Assembly (NCBI GenBank): GCA_024690865.1
Contig: JAILON010000089.1
Location: forward strand, 1 to 64,000
DNA: 64,000 nucleotides
Direction of reading: 5' to 3'
DNA from: Treponema sp.
GTDB lineage: Bacteria; Spirochaetota; Spirochaetia; Treponematales; Treponemataceae
Shown in pieces: positions 48,491-56,913 of the stretch. Each line of letters opens with the position of its first letter. Position 1 is the first letter of the stretch. The notes below the pieces were generated by a model, which was not told the origin of the DNA, searched no databases, and saw only the letters and a list, made by a program, of their open reading frames with translations. The position numbers and the translations under genes are program-made.

Positions 48491-48710
48491 AACAGCTGTT
48501 ACGTGTGAGCCGAACAGCCGTTACGCGCATCCATAACAGCCGTTACGCGCGAGCCGAACAGCCGTTACGCGCATCCATAACAGCCGTTACGCGCGTCTAT
48601 AACAGCCGTTACGCGCGTCCATAACAGCCGTTACGCGCGTCCATAACAGCCGTTACGCGTGTCCATAACAGCCGTTACGTGCGAGCCGAACAGCCGTTAC
48701 GCGCGTCCAG
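48491..48710. repeat. 22-bp tandem array, 10 units (AACAGCCGTTACGCGCGTCCAT)
   Basis: Unit starts every 22 bp from 48491 to 48689. Confidence 0.93.
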
Positions 48711-48726
48711 AATCCGGCACGTTTGC

Positions 48727-48754
48727 TTGATTTTCCTGTGTTTTGGTATATACT
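48727..48754 (+). promoter_or_regulatory. Promoter with CCTGTGTTTT spacer operator (copy B)
   Basis: TTGATT-16-TATACT; 28 nt identical to copy A. Confidence 0.7.
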
Positions 48755-48775
48755 TGTATGTCGCAGGGGAAATCA

Positions 48776-48850
48776 ATGGGCATAGCGTTTGACAAATCCA
48801 AGAAGTCTCCCGAGGAGCGGGTTCTTAACCGTGGCAAGGAGCATATATGA
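48776..48850 (+). CDS. Small ORF MGIAFDKSKKSPEERVLNRGKEHI, translationally coupled to next gene
   Basis: ATGA overlap with 48847 start; alternative ATG at 48758. Confidence 0.4.
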   Translation: MGIAFDKSKKSPEERVLNRGKEHI

Positions 48851-49665
48851 AACAGTACAGGTTGCCAATATTGATGCTGGTGGTATTCGAGGCGGTGGCC
48901 ATAACCCTGTGGCTGACAAAGGACAACAGGTTCTATCTGTTCAACTTCAGTTATATAGGCTTAGCCATATCGCTGGGAATGCTGCTTTTCATAAGGAAGT
49001 ATACACATGCCAGACGGGTAGTGCAACTGCTTGTCGGCTTGTATATGCTGGTGTATCTCGGCCTTGTCTGCCAGGAAAACATGCAGATTGAGGGCTTCTG
49101 GTATTATCTCTTTACGGGTGCCTTTGAGGCCGCGACCATACATTATGCCGTCGCAAAGATATTCGGCCCTCTCATCTTTGGGCAGGGCTGGTGCGGATAT
49201 GCCTGCTGGACAGCCATGCTGCTGGATTTCCTCCCGTTCAAGGAATCAAATGGCCCCAGGAGAAAACTGGGCTGGATCCGCTATTTCACGTTTGCCGCCT
49301 CGCTGATATTCGTGTTTGCACTGTTCCTTGCAAAAGCCGGAAATATCGAACGCATCATGTTCTGGGCATTCGTAATCGGAAACATAGCATACTACGGTAT
49401 CGGCATTGTGCTGGCGTTCGTCTTCAAGGACAACAGGGCATTTTGCAAATACATCTGCCCGATAACCGTCTTCCTGAAGCCGATGAGTTACTTTTCGCTG
49501 ATACGGATAAAATGCGACAAGGAGAAATGCATATCCTGCGGGAAGTGCAGGCGGGTATGCCCGATGAACGTGGACATGACGGACAATTCACGGAAGCGTG
49601 AGAACGGGATGGAATGCATCCTGTGCATGGAGTGCAAACGGAACTGCCCCAAGGACGCGCTGTGA
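48847..49665 (+). CDS. Membrane 4Fe-4S ferredoxin-type protein (NapH/NosR-like)
   Basis: CISCGKCRRVCPMNVD...CILCMECKRNCPKDAL. Confidence 0.85.
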   Translation: MKQYRLPILMLVVFEAVAITLWLTKDNRFYLFNFSYIGLAISLGMLLFIRKYTHARRVVQLLVGLYMLVYLGLVCQENMQIEGFWYYLFTGAFEAATIHYAVAKIFGPLIFGQGWCGYACWTAMLLDFLPFKESNGPRRKLGWIRYFTFAASLIFVFALFLAKAGNIERIMFWAFVIGNIAYYGIGIVLAFVFKDNRAFCKYICPITVFLKPMSYFSLIRIKCDKEKCISCGKCRRVCPMNVDMTDNSRKRENGMECILCMECKRNCPKDAL

Positions 49666-49671
49666 ATGCAA

Positions 49672-49693
49672 AAAGTCGCCTGACAGGCGACCT
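49672..49693. repeat. Hairpin element AAAAGTCGCCTGACAGGCGACCT (copy 2)
   Basis: Identical 17-nt core to copy 1. Confidence 0.85.
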
Positions 49694-49736
49694 CCCCGTC
49701 CGGGGGTGACAAGCCTGACAACTAATATCCCCGCCT

Positions 49737-49883
49737 TCACAGGTCAAGTTCCTTATAGACATCCTCAGCGGGAATGGTCTCTTCCTTTCCACTGCGTATG
49801 TCGGCAAGAACTTTCTCTGCAAGATAAATATCATCCAAGTCATCGAGGTAATTCTCCAAAAACTGGTTATCATTATCTTCCAT
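49737..49883 (-). CDS. 48-aa RelB/ParD-type antitoxin-like ORF (orphan)
   Basis: MEDNDNQFLENYLDDLDDIYLAEKVLADIRSGKEETIPAEDVYKELDL; below ORF-track cut-off. Confidence 0.55.
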   Translation of the reverse strand: MEDNDNQFLENYLDDLDDIYLAEKVLADIRSGKEETIPAEDVYKELDL

Positions 49884-49896
49884 AAAAAACATCCTC

Positions 49897-51393
49897 TCAC
49901 TCTTCCGGCAGCTTATATATCCGTCCTTTATTCTCGCCTTCGCTTACAAGGAGCCCGAAATTCTCTGCCTTAATCAAAAGCCTCTGGGCCGTCTTGTCTT
50001 CTACCTGCAAAATTTCTGCGGCCACCGATTTAGTAATCGTGCCGTTTTTGTACAGATAGTCCAATACAACCTTCATCCGGCTGGAATCCTTATTGGACAT
50101 TTTATTGGACATTTTATTGGACATTTTATTGGACATTTCATCATCCGATGAAGTTTCAGTGCCCCTGCCCGTGTCTTTCTCCACAGTTTTTTGGACATTC
50201 TGACCGAGAGTTACGTCCTCGTTCCCCGCGAACAGGGCCGCCGTGTCCTTGCGGTAGAGCGTGCAGAGCACCCCGCCGGAGTTATGCTCGAAAACAGGTT
50301 CCGCGAAGCCCTTCGCCGTGAATCCGTCGCAGATTTTGTCAATGCCCCGACCCCAGCTTTCTATGAACCCCGCTTTGTAGAACACGTTCGCTATGCAGCG
50401 ATTCCGAGGCTTGGAGGAATGCGCCTGCTTCAGGCTCTCAATTGTCTGACCGAAGGGAAGCTCGCCGTCATTCCACAGCTCAATGCGGTCATCCCACACG
50501 CGCATCTGAATCTGTGCCCCCGTATAATCACGGTGAATTATCGCGTTCAAAATTGCCTCTCGCAGGGCCTTTTCCGGCAGCTCCAGTTCCTCCACGCGGA
50601 GCAAGCCCTCATAATGAATGGGATTCCTGAGGTACTTCGATTTCAGAATATCGATGACGCGGTCCGCCATCTGAATCAAATTCCCTTCCACCATATCCTG
50701 AAACATCAGGTCGCTCTGCCTCGCGCCGAACCTGCCTATCTTAAACTCTGTCGAGACGAAATACCGTGAAGGACGCTTGCCGAAGCACAGTATCGCGGCG
50801 TTCTTAAGTTTCCCGTCATCGGCGAACAAATCAAGGTTCTCCAGAACAGTCCTTACGTCGGAGCCTTCAAACTCAGCGGGAAGCCGCCCGCTCGAAATCG
50901 CCTTTCGCAAAAAGTATGCGATTGCATTGGGGTCAATGCAGTCTATCGTGGCATTCGTATAAGATGCGCCGTCCCACGTAAGCCCCATCTTCCTGAACAG
51001 GAAGTCCTGCAGCGCGACACCGCCAAGCTCCTGTTTCGTGCTGCCCGAACGGTAATGGTACACGCCCTTGTATGCAATCGGTACCTTGTACGGCGGAACG
51101 TCAATACAGACATACTCTTTGCCGTCTTTGGACAGAAGATTCACGTCACAGACTATGCCCAAGAGGCTGACGATTTTGTTGGGGATGTCCTCCAGAAGTT
51201 TTTTCGCGTCAGTCACACCGCACACATCGCCATTGTCATTAATGCCGACATACAGCTTGCCGCCCTGAGCGTTCGCGAAACCGCAGATCCATTTCAGGTA
51301 TTCATCACGCCAAGATTCCTTGTATTCTACGTTCTGGCTCTCCATTCCGGCCCCCTCCGGCTTAGGTACAGCGTCTTCCTTTTTATCTGCCAT
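49897..51393 (-). CDS. AlbA_2 (Schlafen-like) ATP-binding/transcriptional regulator
   Basis: NVEYKESWRDEYLKWICGFANAQGGKLYVGINDNG; C-terminal winged-helix region. Confidence 0.88.
   Translation of the reverse strand: MADKKEDAVPKPEGAGMESQNVEYKESWRDEYLKWICGFANAQGGKLYVGINDNGDVCGVTDAKKLLEDIPNKIVSLLGIVCDVNLLSKDGKEYVCIDVPPYKVPIAYKGVYHYRSGSTKQELGGVALQDFLFRKMGLTWDGASYTNATIDCIDPNAIAYFLRKAISSGRLPAEFEGSDVRTVLENLDLFADDGKLKNAAILCFGKRPSRYFVSTEFKIGRFGARQSDLMFQDMVEGNLIQMADRVIDILKSKYLRNPIHYEGLLRVEELELPEKALREAILNAIIHRDYTGAQIQMRVWDDRIELWNDGELPFGQTIESLKQAHSSKPRNRCIANVFYKAGFIESWGRGIDKICDGFTAKGFAEPVFEHNSGGVLCTLYRKDTAALFAGNEDVTLGQNVQKTVEKDTGRGTETSSDDEMSNKMSNKMSNKMSNKDSSRMKVVLDYLYKNGTITKSVAAEILQVEDKTAQRLLIKAENFGLLVSEGENKGRIYKLPEE
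50095..50142 (-). repeat. 12-bp in-frame tandem repeat encoding MSNK x4
   Basis: ATTGGACATTTT repeated inside the AlbA_2 gene. Confidence 0.9.
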
Positions 51394-51479
51394 TGTTCCA
51401 TTCTACCATAAAGCAGATGACTTGCTCAACAAACACCGAACTCCGGGAACCGCCCCGCCCCAGCCCCCCACGTTTTTGC

Positions 51480-51570
51480 TTGTGTTTCCTATGGTTTGAT
51501 ATATAATAACAAGTTGTGATATATGCCGAAACACAGAAGATGCTCCATAGCAGGCGGATTCCTGTGCCAG
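51480..51570 (+). promoter_or_regulatory. Promoter with related operator half-sites (copy C)
   Basis: TTGTGT-16-TATAAT; GAAACACAGAA at 51528 and TTCCTGTGC at 51559. Confidence 0.55.
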
Positions 51571-51671
51571 AGGCGATAAAAGCCCGGGCACGGGCTTGGT
51601 GCCAGATTGCAAACCGCCCGGTTGACGGCCTGCAAACCGGGCAGCCTGATGTCTGCTCCCCGAAAGCCCCA

Positions 51672-51693
51672 AAAGTCGCCTAAAAGGCGACCT
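51672..51693. repeat. Hairpin element AAAAGTCGCCTAAAAGGCGACCT (copy 3)
   Basis: GTCGCC/GGCGAC stem. Confidence 0.8.
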
Positions 51694-51748
51694 CTCCGGC
51701 GGGGAATGGCGTTATAATAGAAGAAACTCAAGACCAGGAGGAATACGG

Positions 51749-52180
51749 ATGTTTGAGCTGATGAACACCTTCCACAATGACATTGACGGCACCTACTGCT
51801 TCGGGATGCTCCAGTACGTCGGCACGGAATATGGTAGCCGCGGGCAAATCTGCGTGTACCGCTGCTCGCAGTGCGGCATGGAGATACGGAACTTGGAGGA
51901 CAGCTTCGCCACCCCGCGCGACCGCCCGCATGGCGGGATGCAACACGGAAAAGGCCGCAGTGACCGGGGCTTCGGCGGCGGATTCGGGTCTGCGTTCGGC
52001 ACGGGCCTCAATTCCGGCTTTAATCCCGGCCCCAGCACGGGCCTTGGTTTCGGTTCGGGCTTTGGACTCAACCCAGGCTTTGGCTTCGGCTCAGGGCAGG
52101 ATGACGGTGTCGATGACGACCGCCGTCCCGGCTACGATGACGGGTTCGGCTCTGACAACGACGAAGGGGGCTTCTGGTGA
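51749..52180 (+). CDS. Small CxxC plus Gly/Phe-rich repeat protein
   Basis: YRCSQCGMEI then GFG/GFNPG-rich region; AGGAGG RBS. Confidence 0.65.
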   Translation: MFELMNTFHNDIDGTYCFGMLQYVGTEYGSRGQICVYRCSQCGMEIRNLEDSFATPRDRPHGGMQHGKGRSDRGFGGGFGSAFGTGLNSGFNPGPSTGLGFGSGFGLNPGFGFGSGQDDGVDDDRRPGYDDGFGSDNDEGGFW

Positions 52181-53226
52181 TACGCGTAACGCTCAAGCCC
52201 TCCATCGCAGGCATTATCCTTGCGGTATCCGCGCTCCTTTCCGCCCATGCGGCCGGGGCGGGAATGCCCATGCCGTCAAAGAACGATTTCTCATCCAAGG
52301 CATACAGTTACCGGACGGGCAGCCCCGAGCCCGAGATGCAGTCGCTCGTCGCGTCCGGTATGCCGGCAGCCCGGCGCACAGACGGACTCGCCTACGTCAG
52401 GTCGGTCGTCTCCACGATTCGGGCGGCAACGGGCGACGAGTTCATGCAGGTAAAGATGGCGCACGACTTCATCGCGCTCACGATAGAGTATGACGGCCCG
52501 GCATACCTGAGCGGAAACATACCCCCGCAGGATTTCATCTCCGTCCTCCGCAGGGAAACCGCAGTCTGTGAGGGATTCGCCAACACATTCAAGACGTTCT
52601 GTGACGAGCTCGGCGTGAAGTGTAAGGTAGTCCACGGATACTCTCGGGGCAAAGGCTTCAGCCTGGAGTCAGAGGGCGGCAGCAAGCCCAGCTCGAACCA
52701 CGCGTGGAACATCGTCAGCATAAAAGGCAAGAAGTACCTCGTGGACTGCACTTGGGACGAGGGGTATATGAACGGAAGCACGACGACGCGCGACTACAAG
52801 ACCGAATGGCTCTTCGCCGCACCGGAGACATTCATCTACAGCCACTACCCGACGGACTCGAGGAGCGACCAGCTGCTCGCCAACAAAGTCTCGTGGAAAG
52901 AGTTCGTTTCCCTGCCTTCGCTCCGCCCCAGCTTCTTCGATGCCGTGCGCAAGTGCCATCCCAAGCTCGGACGGCTGAACAAGTGCAAAGGCAAACTGGG
53001 GCTTGAGCTGAAGCTCGCAGAGTCATACTCCATGAGTGTTTCTGTAACGAACTCATCCACGGGCGAAAACGTACGCGGCTGCTACGCCATCAAGACAGAC
53101 GGCGACAAGACGATGCTGACTTTCATCTTCCCCCAGCCAGGGACGTATAAGGTCACGTTCTTCCCGTACAAGCTCGGTGCAAGCAAATCCACAAGCTGCG
53201 GGGAGTTCTTGGTCAGGAGGGAGTGA
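52177..53226 (+). CDS. Transglutaminase-like domain protein
   Basis: ETAVCEGFANTFKTFCDELGVKCKVVHGY...NHAWNIVSIKGKKYLVDCTWDEG. Confidence 0.85.
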   Translation: MIRVTLKPSIAGIILAVSALLSAHAAGAGMPMPSKNDFSSKAYSYRTGSPEPEMQSLVASGMPAARRTDGLAYVRSVVSTIRAATGDEFMQVKMAHDFIALTIEYDGPAYLSGNIPPQDFISVLRRETAVCEGFANTFKTFCDELGVKCKVVHGYSRGKGFSLESEGGSKPSSNHAWNIVSIKGKKYLVDCTWDEGYMNGSTTTRDYKTEWLFAAPETFIYSHYPTDSRSDQLLANKVSWKEFVSLPSLRPSFFDAVRKCHPKLGRLNKCKGKLGLELKLAESYSMSVSVTNSSTGENVRGCYAIKTDGDKTMLTFIFPQPGTYKVTFFPYKLGASKSTSCGEFLVRRE

Positions 53227-54767
53227 AGGGGAGGAAAGCCGTGGAAGTGGACGGGAAGAACATGCCGATGGGAATCACCCCGCTGATGTTGGCGGCGAAC
53301 GAGACCGGTAGCGGAGACAAGATACGCCAGCTCCTTGCGGACGGGAATGGAGCGAACGTAAACGCACGGGACAAGAACGGTCAGACGGCCCTCATGTACA
53401 CGACATTCAACGACAGCGCGGATGCCACTGAAGCCCTGCTTTCCGCCCCGGGCCTTGACCTCGAGGCAAAGGACATCACCGGCTCAACCGCTCTGATGAA
53501 GGCCGTCGCATACAAGGCGGAGGGGGTATGCACCCTGCTCGCAGGAGCGGGGGCGGATGTGAACTGCTCCAATTACTTCGGCGAGACCGCGCTCATACGG
53601 AGCATCATAAACAAATCCGCAGGAATCACCGAGCGGCTGATACAGGCCGGAGCAGACGTGAACCGTTCCGACAACACGGGACGAACGCCCCTCATCGTCG
53701 CGGCTTGCTATAACGACACGGATATCGTCAAACGGCTGATAAACGCCGGGGCGGAAACAAACCTGCGTGACAAGGCGGGAAACGACGTTGCCCTCGCAGC
53801 CGCTGGGAAAGACTCGCGGGATGTCCTTTCCTTCCTGCTGAAGTCGAATCTCCTTTCTGAAAAGGACACGGAAGCCGCATTGATAAAGGCCGCGATGCAC
53901 GGCTTCACAGGCAGCACGGCTACGATTCTTTCCCTCTGCAAAAATCCGGTACGTCTGTCGTATGCCGCGCTCGTCGCTGCCAGCCTTAAGGACAAGCCTG
54001 CCTTGGTGCCTGTTTGTATGGATTTCCACTGCGACATCAATGGCCGCATCTTCTTCGGCATGACACCGCTTATGATTGCAAGCTACTGCGGTTCCGCAAA
54101 AACTGCATCCCAGCTCATATCGTATGGTGCGGACGTGAACCTGACGGACGATGACGGTTTTGCCGCCCTGATGTATGGGGCTATGAAGAATATCCCTGAC
54201 ATCATCTTTCTTCTTTTGCGGAACGGTGCCGATAAAGACTTTCGGAACAAGGAAGGAAAATGCTTCGAGGACTACACAAAGGACCTAGACACGCGGACAT
54301 TCTCCCGGATGCTTGTCGACAGGCTGCGGGAACGGCTCCCCGGCATGGCACAGGAACGCGCCGACGAAATCCCGGAAGGTCACCAGTCGTTCGGCGACCG
54401 GTTCGAATGGTACAGGAAGAAATATTTCGAGCGCTATCCAGAGAACAAGAACTCCGACATATACCGGGGAGCGGGAATCACCAAGCAGACTTTCTCCAAG
54501 ATATTCAGCAAAAAGACACCCGACTCCCGCCCCAAGAAGGACACGGTCATCGCGCTCTCGCTCGGCCTCAGGCTGACCATGAACGAATGCGAGGACCTCC
54601 TGCAGTGCGCGGGCTACACGTTCCAGACGACGGACAGGAAGGACGTGGAGGCGAGGAAGCTTTTCAGTGAGGAGAACTACGACCTCTTTGACTGGAACGA
54701 CAAGATGTATGCGAGCACGGGCAAGATTTTCTTCAGGACGCTCGTGAAGGATGACGGGGAACCATAA
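53223..54767 (+). CDS. Ankyrin-repeat protein with C-terminal HTH-type domain
   Basis: ALMKAVAYKAEGVCTLLAGAGADVNC repeats; SDIYRGAGITKQTFSKIFSKKTPDSRPKKDTVIALSLGLRLTMNECEDLLQCAGYTF. Confidence 0.82.
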   Translation: MKGRKAVEVDGKNMPMGITPLMLAANETGSGDKIRQLLADGNGANVNARDKNGQTALMYTTFNDSADATEALLSAPGLDLEAKDITGSTALMKAVAYKAEGVCTLLAGAGADVNCSNYFGETALIRSIINKSAGITERLIQAGADVNRSDNTGRTPLIVAACYNDTDIVKRLINAGAETNLRDKAGNDVALAAAGKDSRDVLSFLLKSNLLSEKDTEAALIKAAMHGFTGSTATILSLCKNPVRLSYAALVAASLKDKPALVPVCMDFHCDINGRIFFGMTPLMIASYCGSAKTASQLISYGADVNLTDDDGFAALMYGAMKNIPDIIFLLLRNGADKDFRNKEGKCFEDYTKDLDTRTFSRMLVDRLRERLPGMAQERADEIPEGHQSFGDRFEWYRKKYFERYPENKNSDIYRGAGITKQTFSKIFSKKTPDSRPKKDTVIALSLGLRLTMNECEDLLQCAGYTFQTTDRKDVEARKLFSEENYDLFDWNDKMYASTGKIFFRTLVKDDGEP

Positions 54768-54794
54768 AAAAGTCGCCCGAAAAGCGACCTTTTT
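54766..54794. repeat. Hairpin element AAAAAAGTCGCCCGAAAAGCGACCTTTTT (copy 4)
   Basis: Bidirectional terminator shape directly after stop of 53223-54767. Confidence 0.8.
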
Positions 54795-54843
54795 GACCGG
54801 AGATGGTGTATAATGGAGTCAACTTGCCACAAGGAGGAAGGAA

Positions 54844-55323
54844 ATGTTCCGTCAGATGAACTTGAACGCCATGCAGCTCAAGAGGCTTTCCGCCGCCGCA
54901 ATCATTGCCGTCATCGCGCTTGTATCGGCGGCGGCCAATGAGGTGTCGCTGTTCAACCAGCGGGGGGAGCCCGTCGCCTACATCGATACGTCGGATGATT
55001 ATACGATTTACCTGTGGAGCGGGGAGCCGGCGGCATACCTGACTGACTCAAGCGCATACGGATCGCTCGCCATATACGGCTTCAACGGAAGGCTACTGGG
55101 CTGGTGCGTGGACGGGGCCATATATGACAGGAACGGCGGCGTGTCGGGATTCGTAAAAGGATGTTGCCCAATCTATGAGCCTTATGCGCAATACGAGCCG
55201 TACAAGGGGTACAAACGCTACAAGCCCTATAAAAGCTACCGCGAGTACGAGAGCTATCAGCCATATCTCCGCCGCCAGTGGGGGCAGGATTTGTCCCTGC
55301 TCCTCCGCACGGGAAGCAGGTAG
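54844..55323 (+). CDS. Exported 4-fold beta flower-type protein with Tyr/Lys-rich tail
   Basis: SLFNQRGEPVAYIDTSDDYTIYLWSGEPAAYL...IYGFNGRLLGWCVDGAIYDRNG. Confidence 0.65.
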   Translation: MFRQMNLNAMQLKRLSAAAIIAVIALVSAAANEVSLFNQRGEPVAYIDTSDDYTIYLWSGEPAAYLTDSSAYGSLAIYGFNGRLLGWCVDGAIYDRNGGVSGFVKGCCPIYEPYAQYEPYKGYKRYKPYKSYREYESYQPYLRRQWGQDLSLLLRTGSR

Positions 55324-55507
55324 GCAGAAGGCTTCGCGCTGGGTGGATCGATTGTGCCGCGAGGCGCAAAAACGAGCTCTTTTGTTGTCCACCTTTCTTT
55401 TTTTCGGATTTTATGGTATAGTGGGGCTGTTCGGAACCTGTCTTGCTCGCGTGGATTGCAGACGGTTTCCAAACAGCGCTATTCTAGAAGGATGAAAGGT
55501 TGTTCGC

Positions 55508-56881
55508 ATGAAGTTTACCCTTTTGATTATAGATGACGAAAAGAATATTCGCGAGGGGCTGGCCGCCAACTTCGAGATGGAGGACTACAACGTAAAGACA
55601 GCCTCCAACGGAGCGGACGGCCTCAAACTTTTGGAGAAGGGGGACATAGACCTTGTCATAACTGACCTTAGGATGCCTGGCTTGTCGGGAGAGCAGGTTC
55701 TTGCCAAGGTGACTGCCGAAACTCCTGGCATACCGGTCATCATCCTGACCGGCCACGGTTCCATCGACAGCGCGGTGGACGCGATGCGGCATGGGGCCTA
55801 TGACTTTCTGACCAAGCCGCTGAATCTGGACCAGTTGGGGATGATTGTCAAGCGTGCCTTGGAAAGCCGCGAGATGAAGGTCCAGCACGAACAGCTCAAG
55901 CAGGAGCTTGCCGACTCGTCTTCCTTGAAAGAGATGATAGGCAAGTCTGCTGCAATGCAGAAGGTGCAGGAGATGATACGCAAGGTAGCTCCGAGCAGGG
56001 CGAGCGTCCTGATTACTGGTGAGAGCGGTGTGGGCAAGGAGCTGGTTGCCAATGCGGTTCACAATCTGTCCCCCCGCAAGGACAAGGGCTTCATAAAAGT
56101 CCACTGTGCCGCTCTGAGTGAGACACTGCTTGAAAGCGAATTGTTCGGACACGAAAAGGGAGCCTTCACCGGTGCCGAAAAGATGCAGAAGGGGCGTTTT
56201 GAGCTGGCCCACGGGGGAACGATTTTCTTGGATGAAATCGGTGAAATAAATCCCAGCGTCCAGATAAAGATACTCCGTGTCCTGCAGGAGAAGAAGTTTG
56301 AGCGGGTGGGGGGAGAGCAGACTATCGAGGTCGATGTACGGATTGTTGCCGCCACAAACCGGAATCTTGAGGAGGAGGTGCGTGCGGGCCGCTTCCGGGA
56401 GGATTTGTATTACAGGTTGAATGTCGTCCATATACAGGTTCCGCCCTTGCGCGAGCGAAAGGACGACATACCTCTGCTTATGTCCAGTTTCCTCAAGGAG
56501 TTCAATGAGGAGAACCAAAGGAACATAAAGGGACTGGACGGCAAGGCCAAGGCCGCCATGTTTCGATATGCTTGGCCGGGCAACATCCGGGAGCTGCGCA
56601 ACTGCATGGAGAGTGCTGTGGTCATGTGTTCCGGTGATGAGATTTCCCTTCAGGATTTGCCGCCGTCGGTTTCTGCCGGGGCAGGAGGCGTAGGAGTGGC
56701 TGGCGAAAGCATCAGCGTTCCCCTTGGGGTAACCCTTGACGAGGCGGATCGTCTTGTGATAGAGGCGAACCTTGCGGCCAACAAGGGAAATAAAAGCAGG
56801 ACTGCCGAAGTTCTTGGGATTGGTCGCAAAACCCTGCAGCGCAAGCTTGCCGAGTGGGGAAGCGCTGGGGCAGATGATTGA
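55508..56881 (+). CDS. Sigma-54-dependent NtrC-family response regulator
   Basis: Receiver ITDLRMPG; GESGVGKELVANAVH; GAFTGAE; Fis-type HTH at C-terminus. Confidence 0.95.
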   Translation: MKFTLLIIDDEKNIREGLAANFEMEDYNVKTASNGADGLKLLEKGDIDLVITDLRMPGLSGEQVLAKVTAETPGIPVIILTGHGSIDSAVDAMRHGAYDFLTKPLNLDQLGMIVKRALESREMKVQHEQLKQELADSSSLKEMIGKSAAMQKVQEMIRKVAPSRASVLITGESGVGKELVANAVHNLSPRKDKGFIKVHCAALSETLLESELFGHEKGAFTGAEKMQKGRFELAHGGTIFLDEIGEINPSVQIKILRVLQEKKFERVGGEQTIEVDVRIVAATNRNLEEEVRAGRFREDLYYRLNVVHIQVPPLRERKDDIPLLMSSFLKEFNEENQRNIKGLDGKAKAAMFRYAWPGNIRELRNCMESAVVMCSGDEISLQDLPPSVSAGAGGVGVAGESISVPLGVTLDEADRLVIEANLAANKGNKSRTAEVLGIGRKTLQRKLAEWGSAGADD

Positions 56882-56913
56882 GCGTCATGGTTGTTTGTTG
56901 ACGGGAGTCTTAT

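Noticed and set aside
48491-48710. CRISPR-like appearance of the repeat array
   Set aside because: Units are directly adjacent with no unique spacers and no cas genes nearby
54772-54788. Hairpin copy 4 as a riboswitch
   Set aside because: Short symmetric stem with A/T tracts fits a bidirectional terminator better; no conserved ligand-pocket-like sequence
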